The notes: generated from the sequence alone by a model not told the origin. Shown: positions 24,501-32,820, counted from the stretch's first letter. The stretch is 64,000 nt of DNA from an uncultured Lachnospiraceae bacterium (GCA_910578605.1 CAJTQG010000003.1:65446-129445); one strand, 5' to 3'. Program-made: numbers and translations.

Positions 24501-26105
24501 ACAGTTGTATTAGAGGACAATAAAATGTTGATGGATTGGAATGGTGCTCTATCCTGGAAATTAGCTGTGTCTAATGATAAAGGTGTAAGCAGCTCCATCT
24601 GTGGTGTATCTGCGGTGAAGGCATCGGAGAAAACCACCTTGAGTATTTTGCAAATCAGAGGGGATGATGGCGTCAGTGTGAATCCTTGGGATATTTCAGC
24701 GGATACATTATTCCAAAAGTGGGCAGGTGATGCGAGTCTTGCAGATTTTAAGCTGGATATTACTTCCATCAGCTTAAGTGAATATTTGGATTTGTTTATT
24801 TCAGATAAAAAGTTTGATAATAAAACTTCAGCCAGCAGAATTGATACCAATAAATTGGCAGCGTATGATTTAGTTGTTCTTGGCGGTGGTGAGCAGTTCT
24901 ATGAATCAGATTTTAAAAATGATGCCACAGGCGCAATTGATAACTTAGAGTATTTTATGACTACCGGCAAGAGAGTCGTTTTCCTTCAGAATACTGTTTC
25001 ATATAAGAAGGATGGAGAAACAGGCAATACCAGTGTCTATCTTAGAGAGGCACAGGGAATGGACAGATATGGTGTAAGAACACTGGATGCTATGTGGTTA
25101 GAAAATGGAATGAGTGATGATTCATCTACAAAACAGTTAGAAAGCTTCAAGAAAGCGTATGAGAAAACAATGGGCAAAAAAGAGTTGGCAACTACCGCTG
25201 CAAGACATGGATATACTTATGGAGCTGTCAGTACATTGTCCAACACAGGAGTTTACAATAAATTTGTAAATTCATCCGATGCAGCGTCCACCTCCTATGC
25301 TACAAGTATATCAAAAATCAATGATGGTCAAGTAAGCTGTTATCCATATTGTATTACTGCACCAGGACAGTTGAATATGTATGCACCAGAGGTAACCGTT
25401 GACGGTTGCAGTGCACAGTCATATCAGTTAGATTTAAATGCTTCAGACACAACAGTGTGGTATTGTTTAAGTGATACAATGGCAGGTACTGGTTTATATT
25501 CTTCATCTCCGAGAGATGCTGCAAATAATTATTATTTAGTGACTACAGATAAAGCTGCCTTTATTAACTTAGGAGGCAATGCACCGTCAACAGATTTGCA
25601 GATGCAATTGTTTATAAATACTCTTATCTCTGCTTACAAAAAAACTTATGACCCATATATTGATGTGTTAAATGGTCAGAAGGCATCAAAGAATCTCTAC
25701 TATATATATGATGTAGATGATAATTATGATGGAGAGTTGAAAGAGGAAAATGAATATATTGATATTGTATTTGTTCCTCAGAATCCAAATCATTCTGTGG
25801 ATGGGGATGCTTACAGTACCGCAAATGTAAGTGCTGTAACCCGCTATACAGGAGAAACGGAAGATACAGAATTAGAATTTTTTGAGGCGGATGGTGATGA
25901 TAAGGCTACAGGAGCAGCATTGTCTGACAGCCAAAAGAAAAATATGGTTGTTGGAAAAACTTATATTGCAAGATACAAAAAGGATACGGCAGAGGCGGCT
26001 GCTTCTAAGGCAAAGGTAGTTACTTTTAGTATTACGGATGCAGATGGTCATGTAGGAGCATGTAATGTGAAGATAGTGACCCGTACCATGTATAATTTAG
26101 ATTAA
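21510..26105 (+). CDS. 1531-residue membrane-anchored extracellular protein of the pilus locus, possible tip adhesin
   Basis: I do not recognise this gene with certainty; it may belong to the DUF5057-type proteins of Lachnospiraceae. A basic N-terminus (KALYRKCKKRKK) is followed by one membrane segment (about 16-35), so the protein is anchored or has an uncleaved signal. The region near residues 65-95 (ENPFVVVEILTDKSYMEF, GWLVEGCEPV) looks like a conserved module. Two later segments, about 708-770 (LKVLEIEPC to YDFIYIGHMNG) and 1040-1150 (LSILQIRGDD to YDLVVLGGGEQF), have the strand-helix rhythm of ThuA/glutamine-amidotransferase-like folds. It has the position and size class of PilY1, but no von Willebrand or beta-propeller motif was seen. 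The start is GTG at 21510, 7 nt after AAGGA; a GTG at 21504 is too close. Confidence 0.6.
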   Translation: MVKALYRKCKKRKKTSIAVLVMLFAFLAGGIFYLNRVPSEAVTKYQSGIANGHGVAFYNDEVPEEKAEKGTAENPFVVVEILTDKSYMEFGWLVEGCEPVPAEFMQISNGMMAITSHGDIGTAKQIHKENKGTDVYKEELSAYDDSNAWIEHTFPEENYYAQFRKGDSNGAMDFVYDSKKNVFKQVTPGTGDFSKVKEIKVDSTKPVYQRRFSNWSYTCYDKDASGNYTVKRNDIITGSDEIQDVTNGKYYILDVDAHERPAWTCAYGYVEGKTSQEFYGYYEYVGKNNGGNYNFSKNKYSLVKMNQGDYKFFPVEKYNASKPYNISKNPSDPYFGERFYVKANLLHYYEMVKDTQHIFYEYKNKNSFVNTTIRNAYELDDKGVANFHVVVCSLTVKELNRYMRQSEAENAAEGNNAGKWVERSDIIFMNCTSHEDSFRKMIASCYDDVEYTNGSMKYTGDNDLSWQSVMCIYNKVANGGESGDRSALVSGWGIIHGADQVKNVQRYEFGYDKRFNIVMHKCGSSATFTASKNNTYKLMVMLRSMDTDMFYNTFMKNYNNADKNPAIVYDAKNDTGYYKWAYDQALADGYSKDQAMEIASYWGSMTFMPLNSDGTESTWAQLTDQNSDLYKTYKMNPTFANGGSTVTGNIFMWNDDTGFYDSFLQDGKNTNNFTEIFQDWLDEKDRDDDTNAAVLEFLLGYQGNAINAKPTLKVLEIEPCNDFYLNEDFVRIMLPQFKGNIVIEQVTTAEFNGRIDNVCEDYDFIYIGHMNGTLTNDAGAIIDSTGLIYRKEGQQVGTSSGLIKYPMGNLVFDIATSKAGNQTIYSGGNITVPGNDITNVKYQELLSYIESGQPIVAENGIYKGDETKIGKDTNILKLKKKAGGEKNFVQMVYGPNNTLLECLSSAKPIITGTMPTEYATIDADSGNISYQYLSDRKLTFSFAVSDFKTTFASKNTYHYNIYVDLNGDGKFKKTSSVSTNELFASGTIVADNKTNTATVVLEDNKMLMDWNGALSWKLAVSNDKGVSSSICGVSAVKASEKTTLSILQIRGDDGVSVNPWDISADTLFQKWAGDASLADFKLDITSISLSEYLDLFISDKKFDNKTSASRIDTNKLAAYDLVVLGGGEQFYESDFKNDATGAIDNLEYFMTTGKRVVFLQNTVSYKKDGETGNTSVYLREAQGMDRYGVRTLDAMWLENGMSDDSSTKQLESFKKAYEKTMGKKELATTAARHGYTYGAVSTLSNTGVYNKFVNSSDAASTSYATSISKINDGQVSCYPYCITAPGQLNMYAPEVTVDGCSAQSYQLDLNASDTTVWYCLSDTMAGTGLYSSSPRDAANNYYLVTTDKAAFINLGGNAPSTDLQMQLFINTLISAYKKTYDPYIDVLNGQKASKNLYYIYDVDDNYDGELKEENEYIDIVFVPQNPNHSVDGDAYSTANVSAVTRYTGETEDTELEFFEADGDDKATGAALSDSQKKNMVVGKTYIARYKKDTAEAAASKAKVVTFSITDADGHVGACNVKIVTRTMYNLD

Positions 26106-26186
26106 TTTAAATATTTAAATTTTAAGCTAAGATAATCTAAAAGGTATTTTAATTACATGAAATTAACTAAATAAATATACAATATT

Positions 26187-26221
26187 AAAAAGGAGGCGTG
26201 TAGATACATGCTTCCTTTTTT
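26187..26221 (+). terminator. Rho-independent terminator of the pilus operon
   Basis: A stem of about 16 bp (26187-26202 with 26205-26220, two G-T pairs) opens with AAAAAGGA and closes with TCCTTTTTT. It lies about 80 nt after the stop of the giant gene. The A run on the other side would let it act in both directions. Confidence 0.87.
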
Positions 26222-26351
26222 GTATAAAATTTTAAGGGATTATGTGGTTGTTAAGATACAAGGATTGAAAGTGGAAATTAATAAAATTTAATAACATTTA
26301 AAAAAGTTTATGAAAATATAAGAAATTATGGAAAAATTTAAAGCTTATTTA

Positions 26352-26381
26352 ATTGTGTATACAATGAGAAATATTTATAAT
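26352..26381 (+). promoter_or_regulatory. SigA-type promoter of comM with overlapping dyad
   Basis: TTGTGT (26353-26358), 17 bp, TATAAT (26376-26381). The -35 lies inside the dyad ATTGT-GTAT-ACAAT (26352-26365), a possible operator. The 380-bp gap from 26106 to 26487 otherwise holds the terminator and AT-rich DNA with no gene I can support. Confidence 0.55.
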
Positions 26382-26487
26382 AAAGTTCAAAGTTATCTAA
26401 GTATTGAGAAAGCCAGTTGCAGTTAAGTGTTGTTTGAAGTAGATGAATGTTGTTGCTTATAGGTATAACGCAGAAATGAGGGGATTT

Positions 26488-28062
26488 ATGTATAGCAAAG
26501 TAATAAGTGGAGGAGTTCGGGGAGTACAGGCATATACTGTAGAAATAGAGGTGGATGTAAGCAGCGGATTGCCTGCAATTGATATGGTGGGGCTGCTGAA
26601 CTCAGAAGTAAAGGAAGCAAGGGAACGAGTGAGAGCTTCGATTAAGAATATGAATGTTATGATTCCCCCGAGAAGAATAACTGTGAATTTATCACCAGCT
26701 CATATAAGAAAAAGGGGAACCTTATATGATTTTCCTATTGCTGTTGGAATATTGGCATCTTTGGAGGTGCTTTCTCAAACGGTTTTGTATAATTCTTGTT
26801 TTATAGGAGAATTAAGTTTGGATGGCAGGCTTCTTCCAGTAAATGGAGTTCTTCCTATTATAATACATGCAAAGGAGGAAGGGATAGATACATGTTATAT
26901 TCCATCTGAAAATATAAGAGAGGTACAAAGTATTTCAGGCGTGCAGGTAGTTCCTGTTGAATCCTTAAAGCAAATGTTGGATATTTTTATGGGGGAGATA
27001 GAAAATGGAGTAATCCATAAGGTTTTTCATAATAAAACTGGTAAGTCGATGGAATATCAAACATATGAAAAGTCAACTATACATGAAGAACAGGAATATA
27101 GTTCCTTGGACTTTTCTCAGGTTCAAGGTCAGAAAATGGCAAAGAGGGGGATTGAAATTGCTGTTAGCGGCAGACATAATTTGTTGTTTGTTGGGACTCC
27201 AGGTTCAGGAAAATCTATGCTTTCAAAAAGAATACCAACTATACTGCCTAAGCTTACAGAAGATGAAGTGTTTGAGGTATCAAAAATATACAGTATTGCA
27301 GGTATGTTAAATAATAAGTCACTGGTTAGGCAGCCGCCTTTTCGGACTCCCCATCATACGATTACTCCTCAGGCTTTAGCAGGAGGAGGAAGATATCCTA
27401 AGCCAGGTGAGGTGACTTTAGCTCATAAGGGAATTTTATTTTTGGACGAATTTCCAGAATTTAAGGCACAGACATTAGAGATTTTGAGGCAGCCTTTAGA
27501 GGATAAAACTATTACGATTTCAAGGCTGCAGGAGCAGTATGAGTTTCCGGCAGATTTTATATTGGTTGCCGCTATGAACCCATGTAAATGTGGTTATTAT
27601 CCAGATCGGTTAAAATGTAATTGTACAGAATATGATGTCAATAAATACATGAAAAAGATAAGCGGACCTTTGTTGGATAGAATAGATATAGCTGTTCATG
27701 TCTCAAAGGTAAAATTTGAGGAGTTAAATGAAGAAAAGCCCCAGGAATCCTCTGAGCAAATTCGAGAGAGAGTAAAAAAAGCTAGAGAAATTCAGCGGAA
27801 TCGCTATGTTAGAGATGGAATCTTATGTAATGGTGAGCTTACAATACCATTAATAAAAAAATATTGTATTCTGAAAGAAGAGGAAATGGCATATATGTCT
27901 ATGATTTATGAAAAAATGCAGTTAAGTACAAGAGCATATTATAAAATATTAAAGTTGGCAAGAACAATAGCAGATTTACAGGGAAAGGAGCAGATAACAA
28001 AGGAGCATATTGCAGAGGCTGTTTTGTTCCGCCCTAGTTTCTTTCATCATACTGCACAATAA
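26488..28062 (+). CDS. comM: ComM/YifB family AAA ATPase (Mg chelatase-like)
   Basis: A 524-residue YifB/ComM protein. The N-terminal 170 residues form a ribosomal-S5/Lon-like domain (VEVDVSSGLPAIDMVGL, IPPRRITVNLSPA). The AAA+ core has Walker A GTPGSGKS at residues 236-243, the FRTPHHT motif, Walker B (ILFLDEFPEF), and a zinc-like CKCGYYPDRLKCNC. ComM of Vibrio and Haemophilus is a hexameric branch-migration helicase that extends heteroduplex during transformation. The ATG at 26488 follows GAGGGG and gives the usual start MYSKVISGGVRG; an ATG at 26443 would add 15 residues without a ribosome binding site. dprA follows by 15 bp. Confidence 0.9.
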   Translation: MYSKVISGGVRGVQAYTVEIEVDVSSGLPAIDMVGLLNSEVKEARERVRASIKNMNVMIPPRRITVNLSPAHIRKRGTLYDFPIAVGILASLEVLSQTVLYNSCFIGELSLDGRLLPVNGVLPIIIHAKEEGIDTCYIPSENIREVQSISGVQVVPVESLKQMLDIFMGEIENGVIHKVFHNKTGKSMEYQTYEKSTIHEEQEYSSLDFSQVQGQKMAKRGIEIAVSGRHNLLFVGTPGSGKSMLSKRIPTILPKLTEDEVFEVSKIYSIAGMLNNKSLVRQPPFRTPHHTITPQALAGGGRYPKPGEVTLAHKGILFLDEFPEFKAQTLEILRQPLEDKTITISRLQEQYEFPADFILVAAMNPCKCGYYPDRLKCNCTEYDVNKYMKKISGPLLDRIDIAVHVSKVKFEELNEEKPQESSEQIRERVKKAREIQRNRYVRDGILCNGELTIPLIKKYCILKEEEMAYMSMIYEKMQLSTRAYYKILKLARTIADLQGKEQITKEHIAEAVLFRPSFFHHTAQ

Positions 28063-28077
28063 AGGGAGGGAATTGTT

Positions 28078-29196
28078 TTGACAGAGAGGGGTTATTGGTT
28101 GTGGTTTTCAGAGATTGCTGCATTGAGCCAAGAGGAAAAGCAAAAGCTGGTGTTTAATTTAGCTTCTCCAAGAGAAATTTATAAATTATCTGAAAAGCAG
28201 ACAAAAATAAAATTAAAGGGGATATTTCCCCAAAAGAGCGCAGTAAGAATGGAGAAGATTTATGAAGTGTTAATCTGTGAAAAAAAGAATTTAAAGCAGA
28301 TAAATAAAAAACTGGAATATATGGAGGAAAATGGAATATCTTTTACATATTGTGGAGAAAATACATTTCCCTCGTCATTGTCATTGCTGAAGGGTACACC
28401 TTTGTGGCTGTATTATAAAGGAAAGCTGCCAGATATTAATTTGCCTTGTGTTGCTGTTGTAGGTGCAAGAGCTTGCAGTGAATATGGACGATTTATTGCT
28501 AAGGAATTGGGGAGAGAATTGGCAGTCAAGGGAATACAAATAATCAGCGGAATGGCAAGAGGGGTGGATTCATATGCTCATCGAGGATGTATTGGGGGGA
28601 ATGGAATTACTTTTGCGGTGTTGGCCAGCGGTGTGGATGTATGTTATCCTAGAGAAAATTATCCTATGTATGAAGAGATATATCAGTCAGGAGGTATTAT
28701 TTCAGAAAATCCCTTAGGTACATCTCCCATTTCTTGTTTATTTCCTATGAGGAATCGAATTATCAGTGGATTATCAGATTTGATTATTGTGGTGGAGGCA
28801 AAGGAAAAAAGTGGTTCCTTGATTACAGTGGAATATGGATTGATGCAGGGAAAAGATATTATGGCAGTGCCGGGGAGAGTGACAGAACCACTTAGTAAGG
28901 GGTGTAATCGATTAATACGTGAGGGTGCAGGTGTAGTGACATGTGTAAGTGATGTGTTAGACATGCTCTCCATGAAAACAAAATACAATCATTCATTTCA
29001 GAAAAAAATAAATTACACTCTTGACCGGGAATTAGATGTGGTGTATAGTGATTTAGGTTTGTTTCCAAAAAGTATTCAGAGTTTATGTGAAGATTTAGAT
29101 TTGGAAATAACAGATTTATCAAAGCGATTACTTCAGTTACAGGTGATGAATCTGGTGGAAGAAAAGACAAAAGGTTACTATATTGCAAAACAATAA
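28078..29196 (+). CDS. dprA: DNA-processing protein DprA
   Basis: A 372-residue DprA/Smf protein. In transforming bacteria it loads RecA on incoming single-stranded DNA; it is also kept in many species not known to transform. A SAM-like N-terminal region is followed by the Rossmann domain from about residue 120: VAVVGARACSEYGR, ISGMARGVDSYAHRG, FAVLASGVDVCYP, MRNRIISGLSD and AVPGRVTEPLSKGCN are all family landmarks. The C-terminal 80 residues form the winged-helix DprA domain. The start is TTG, 7 nt after GGGAGGG. It is coupled to comM upstream and lies before topA, as smf-topA in Bacillus. Confidence 0.93.
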   Translation: MTERGYWLWFSEIAALSQEEKQKLVFNLASPREIYKLSEKQTKIKLKGIFPQKSAVRMEKIYEVLICEKKNLKQINKKLEYMEENGISFTYCGENTFPSSLSLLKGTPLWLYYKGKLPDINLPCVAVVGARACSEYGRFIAKELGRELAVKGIQIISGMARGVDSYAHRGCIGGNGITFAVLASGVDVCYPRENYPMYEEIYQSGGIISENPLGTSPISCLFPMRNRIISGLSDLIIVVEAKEKSGSLITVEYGLMQGKDIMAVPGRVTEPLSKGCNRLIREGAGVVTCVSDVLDMLSMKTKYNHSFQKKINYTLDRELDVVYSDLGLFPKSIQSLCEDLDLEITDLSKRLLQLQVMNLVEEKTKGYYIAKQ

Positions 29197-29286
29197 AACA
29201 ATATGTAGTATCAGTTGAGGGCAAATGATTTTTGCATCGCAGCATATAATATGGATTGAAATGAAAAAATTGAAAAGAGGGAGCAT

Positions 29287-31365
29287 ATGGCTAAGTATCT
29301 TGTAATCGTAGAGTCACCGTCTAAAGTTAAAACAATTAAAAAAATTTTGGGAAGCAACTATACAGTTACAGCATCAAATGGGCATGTGAGAGATATGCCC
29401 AAAAGTCAGTTAGGTTTTGATGTTGAAAATGATTATGAGCCAAGATATATTACAATACGAGGAAAAGGTGAAAAACTGGCAGAGCTTCGCAAGGAAGTAA
29501 AGAAAGCAGATAAAGTCTATTTGGCAACTGACCCGGACCGTGAAGGAGAAGCCATTTCTTGGCATTTATCCCAAGCATTAAAGCTGGATGATAAGAAAAT
29601 GTGCAGAATAACATTTAATGAGGTCACCAAAAATGCAGTGAAGGCCTCCTTGAAAAATCCAAGAAAAATAGATATGGATTTGGTGGATGCTCAGCAGGCC
29701 AGAAGAATTTTGGATCGTATGATTGGATATAGGCTCAGTCCTGTATTGTGGGAGAAGATAAAGCGGGGCTTAAGTGCAGGTAGAGTACAGTCGGTTGTGC
29801 TTCGTATGATTTGTGATAGAGAAGAGCAGATTAATGCCTTTATTCCTAAGGAATATTGGACATTGGATGTGAATTTGCAAGAAGAGGGAGAGAAAAAAGG
29901 TTTCACTGCCAAATATTATGGTGAGAAGGATGGCAAGAAGGAAATAGAATCCAAGGAAGAATTGGACCAGATTATTGATGATATAAAGGATGCAGATTAT
30001 CAAGTAAAGGAAGTAAAGAAGGGAGAGCGTTTGAGAAATGCTCCCATGCCTTTTACTACAAGTACATTACAACAGGAAGCATCTAAATCACTGAATTTTG
30101 CAACACAAAAAACTATGCGTCTAGCACAGCAGCTGTATGAAGGAGTAGATATAAAAGGTAGAGGTACCATAGGCTTGATTACTTATCTGCGTACGGATTC
30201 CACTAGAGTTTCAGCTGAGGCAGATGAACTTGCAAGAGATTTTATAAAAGAGCAATATGGAGAGAAATATGTTGCAAAAGCAATAAAACAAAAGAAAAAA
30301 GAGGGAAAGATTCAGGACGCACATGAGGCAATACGTCCTACAGATATAACTTTAACTCCAACAATTGTAAAGGAACAGCTTCCAAGAGATGTATTTCGTT
30401 TATACCAGTTAATTTGGAAGCGTTTTGTGGCAAGTAGAATGGAAAGTGCCAGATATGAGACTACATCAGTGCGAATTCAGGCCCAAAGTCATCTATTTCA
30501 TGTGACGGATTCTATGCTTGCTTTTGACGGATTTATGTCGGTTTATGTGGAAGCAGATGAAGAGAAGGCCAAGAGTAATCGATTTGTAAAAAATTTGACG
30601 GTACAATCCAAGTTAAGTTTTCAATCTCATGAGGGAAAACAACATTTTACTCAGCCGCCGGCTCATTATACAGAAGCGGCACTGGTAAAGGCGATGGAAG
30701 AGCAGGGCATTGGAAGACCAAGTACCTATGCTCCCACCATTACTACGATTATTGCCAGGAGATACGTGGCAAAGGAAAATAAGAATCTGTATGTAACAGA
30801 ATTAGGAGAAATTGTAAATGAAATTATGAAGACTGCTTTTCCTGCTATTGTGGATTCCAGTTTTACAGCTAATATGGAATCTTTATTAGATATGGTTGAG
30901 GAGGGTAAGGTTGCTTGGAAAACAGTGGTTCGCAATTTTTATCCCGATTTGGATGAGGCGGTGAATAACGCAGAGAAATCATTGGAGAAGATTGAGCTTC
31001 ACGATGAAGTGACAGAAGAAATATGTGATGTTTGTGGTAGGAATATGGTTATCAAATATGGTCCCCATGGTAAATTTTTGGCATGTCCTGGATTTCCTGA
31101 CTGCAGAAATACGAAACCATATTTTGAAAAAATAGGAGTTTCCTGTCCTGAATGCGGAAAGGAAATCGTGTTAAAAAAGACAAAAAAAGGCAGAAAATAT
31201 TATGGCTGTGAGAATAATCCGGAATGTGAATTCATGTCATGGGCAAAACCATCAATTGAAAAATGCCCGGAGTGTGGAAAATATATGATAGAAAAGGGCA
31301 GTAAGCTTATGTGTTCGGATAATCAATGCGGTTATGTGATTAATATAAAAAAAGAGACAATGTAA
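29287..31365 (+). CDS. topA: DNA topoisomerase I
   Basis: A 692-residue type IA topoisomerase that relaxes negative supercoils. The TOPRIM domain is at the N-terminus (VIVESPSKVKTIKKILG, ATDPDREGEAISWHL). The catalytic tyrosine is Y300 in LITYLRTDS. GIGRPSTYA and HEAIRPTD are further landmarks. The C-terminus carries three Cys4 zinc modules (CDVCGRNMVIKYGPHGKFLA, CPECGKEIVLKK, CPECGKYMIEKG), the last close to the end. Length is normal. AAGAGGGAG precedes the ATG. No clear promoter was found in the 90-bp gap before it. Confidence 0.95.
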   Translation: MAKYLVIVESPSKVKTIKKILGSNYTVTASNGHVRDMPKSQLGFDVENDYEPRYITIRGKGEKLAELRKEVKKADKVYLATDPDREGEAISWHLSQALKLDDKKMCRITFNEVTKNAVKASLKNPRKIDMDLVDAQQARRILDRMIGYRLSPVLWEKIKRGLSAGRVQSVVLRMICDREEQINAFIPKEYWTLDVNLQEEGEKKGFTAKYYGEKDGKKEIESKEELDQIIDDIKDADYQVKEVKKGERLRNAPMPFTTSTLQQEASKSLNFATQKTMRLAQQLYEGVDIKGRGTIGLITYLRTDSTRVSAEADELARDFIKEQYGEKYVAKAIKQKKKEGKIQDAHEAIRPTDITLTPTIVKEQLPRDVFRLYQLIWKRFVASRMESARYETTSVRIQAQSHLFHVTDSMLAFDGFMSVYVEADEEKAKSNRFVKNLTVQSKLSFQSHEGKQHFTQPPAHYTEAALVKAMEEQGIGRPSTYAPTITTIIARRYVAKENKNLYVTELGEIVNEIMKTAFPAIVDSSFTANMESLLDMVEEGKVAWKTVVRNFYPDLDEAVNNAEKSLEKIELHDEVTEEICDVCGRNMVIKYGPHGKFLACPGFPDCRNTKPYFEKIGVSCPECGKEIVLKKTKKGRKYYGCENNPECEFMSWAKPSIEKCPECGKYMIEKGSKLMCSDNQCGYVINIKKETM

Positions 31366-31472
31366 AAGTAATATAGAGTTTAGTTTATCACAATGATTAG
31401 AATCTTATAATTATTCGTAAAAAAGCAATTGTTGTAAAAAAAAGAGCAATTGATAAAATTGTTAGAAAAAAC

Positions 31473-31501
31473 TTGTTCCATTCTATATCTTGTGGTACAC
31501 T
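31473..31501 (+). promoter_or_regulatory. Possible extended -10 promoter of codY
   Basis: TTGTTC (31473-31478), 17 bp, TACACT (31496-31501), with TGG directly before the -10 (TGnTACACT, extended -10). It is about 50 nt before the codY start. The 188-bp gap also contains two direct copies of GCAATTG and no gene. Confidence 0.42.
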
Positions 31502-31553
31502 TTAATGAGTAAAAAAAGATGCTAAAAGAAAAGATACCAAAAGAGGTGCAGGT

Positions 31554-32336
31554 ATGAGTGTCCAATTACTAGATAAAACAAGAAAAATCAACAAGTTATT
31601 GCACAATAATAGTTCCTCAAAAGTAGTATTTAATGATATTTGCCAAGTATTGTGTGAAATATTAGAATCTAATATACTAGTAATTAGTCAAAAAGGCAAA
31701 GTGTTAGGTATTGGGCTTCGGAGCAGAATTGAGCCGATAGAGGAGCTTGTGTCCTTAGAGGTTGGTGTGTTTATTGATAGTATGTTAAATGAAAGACTAC
31801 TCAGTGTGTTATCTACTAAAGAAAATGTCAATCTTGCAACATTGGGAATGGCTGAGGAGAATGTGGGAAAATATAGTGCAATTATTGCACCAATTGACAC
31901 ATCAGGGGAGAGATTAGGTACATTGTTTATTTATAAGAGTGATGAACCATATAATATTGATGATATTATATTAAGTGAGTATGGGGTGACGGTGGTAGGA
32001 TTAGAGATGCTTCGCTCTGTTAATGAGGAGTTGGCAGAGGAGGAGAGAAAGCTTCAGATTGTGAAATCGGCTATTAGTACTTTGTCCTATTCAGAGTTAG
32101 AGGCTGTGATTTATTTTTTCAGTGAGTTAAACGGCACAGAAGGTGTTATAGTGGCAAGCAAAATTGCTGACAAGGCAGGTATTACAAGATCTGTCATTGT
32201 GAATGCTCTAAGAAAGCTAGAGAGTGCAGGAGTGATTGAGTCTAGATCCTCAGGCATGAAAGGAACCTACATAAAAGTTGTGAATGATGTGATTTTTGAA
32301 GAATTAAAAAAAATCAAAACTGAGGCAAAAAAATAA
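31554..32336 (+). CDS. codY: GTP-sensing transcriptional pleiotropic regulator CodY
   Basis: A 260-residue CodY protein. In Firmicutes it senses GTP and branched-chain amino acids and represses genes of amino-acid uptake, competence, motility and virulence in rich growth. The N-terminal GAF domain (LLDKTRKINKLLHN, ISQKGKVLGIG) binds the amino acids; the C-terminal winged helix-turn-helix is at about residues 200-250 (ASKIADKAGITRSVIVNALR, LESAGVIESRSSGMKG). GAGGTG is before the ATG. It lies directly before flgB as in Bacillus subtilis, where CodY represses the fla/che operon. I saw no good CodY box near the flgB promoter. Confidence 0.93.
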   Translation: MSVQLLDKTRKINKLLHNNSSSKVVFNDICQVLCEILESNILVISQKGKVLGIGLRSRIEPIEELVSLEVGVFIDSMLNERLLSVLSTKENVNLATLGMAEENVGKYSAIIAPIDTSGERLGTLFIYKSDEPYNIDDIILSEYGVTVVGLEMLRSVNEELAEEERKLQIVKSAISTLSYSELEAVIYFFSELNGTEGVIVASKIADKAGITRSVIVNALRKLESAGVIESRSSGMKGTYIKVVNDVIFEELKKIKTEAKK

Positions 32337-32377
32337 TGGAAATATCTTCATAAATGGATGGAGAACTGAAAAAAGAC

Positions 32378-32406
32378 TTGCTATTTATATGAAAAAAATT
32401 TATAAT
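32378..32406 (+). promoter_or_regulatory. SigA-type promoter of the flagellar operon
   Basis: TTGCTA (32378-32383), 17 bp, TATAAT (32401-32406): four of six and six of six matches with ideal spacing. The start point would be near 32413, so the flgB leader is only about 18 nt and is taken up by the ribosome binding site AAAGGAG. Confidence 0.7.
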
Positions 32407-32430
32407 AAAGTTTTGAAAGGAGTGATTTGT

Positions 32431-32820
32431 TTGATAAATTCAGGAGTATATAATTATATCAATGTTCTAGATAAAGCAGCAGCGGCAAGCTGGATTAGAA
32501 ATGAAGTGATAGCAAATAATATAACAAATGAGGACACCCCAGGATTTAAGAGAAAGGATGTGGAATTTGAATCCTATCTGGCCTATGAGTTAGAAGGTGC
32601 TGACTCCAAAACATTGGCGCAGAGAGTAGCGGAGGTGGATTTGGACAATTTAAAAGCTACTGCCTATACAGAGCATTCTGGTTTGTCTACTCGTCTCGAT
32701 GGAAATAATGTGGATGTAGATGCAGAAAATGCAGAGTACGCGTCAAATCAGATTCAATATAACACATTGATAGATAGTATTAATTACCAGTTTAATATGA
32801 TAAAAGCAGCATTACAGTAA
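32431..32820 (+). CDS. flgB: Flagellar proximal rod protein FlgB
   Basis: A 129-residue rod protein exported by the flagellar type III system. The N-terminal rod signature is ASWIRNEVIANNITNEDTPG, and the C-terminus has the helical heptad segment (QIQYNTLIDSINYQFNMIKA). The start is TTG at 32431, 8 nt after AAAGGAG; an in-frame ATG at 32389 lies upstream of the predicted transcript start and has no ribosome binding site. It is the first gene of a 31-kb flagellar and chemotaxis cluster. Confidence 0.92.
   Translation: MINSGVYNYINVLDKAAAASWIRNEVIANNITNEDTPGFKRKDVEFESYLAYELEGADSKTLAQRVAEVDLDNLKATAYTEHSGLSTRLDGNNVDVDAENAEYASNQIQYNTLIDSINYQFNMIKAALQ

Noticed and set aside
26328..26426. A 32-codon frame (MEKFKAYLIVYTMRN...) before comM
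   Set aside because: It has no ribosome binding site and covers the comM promoter.
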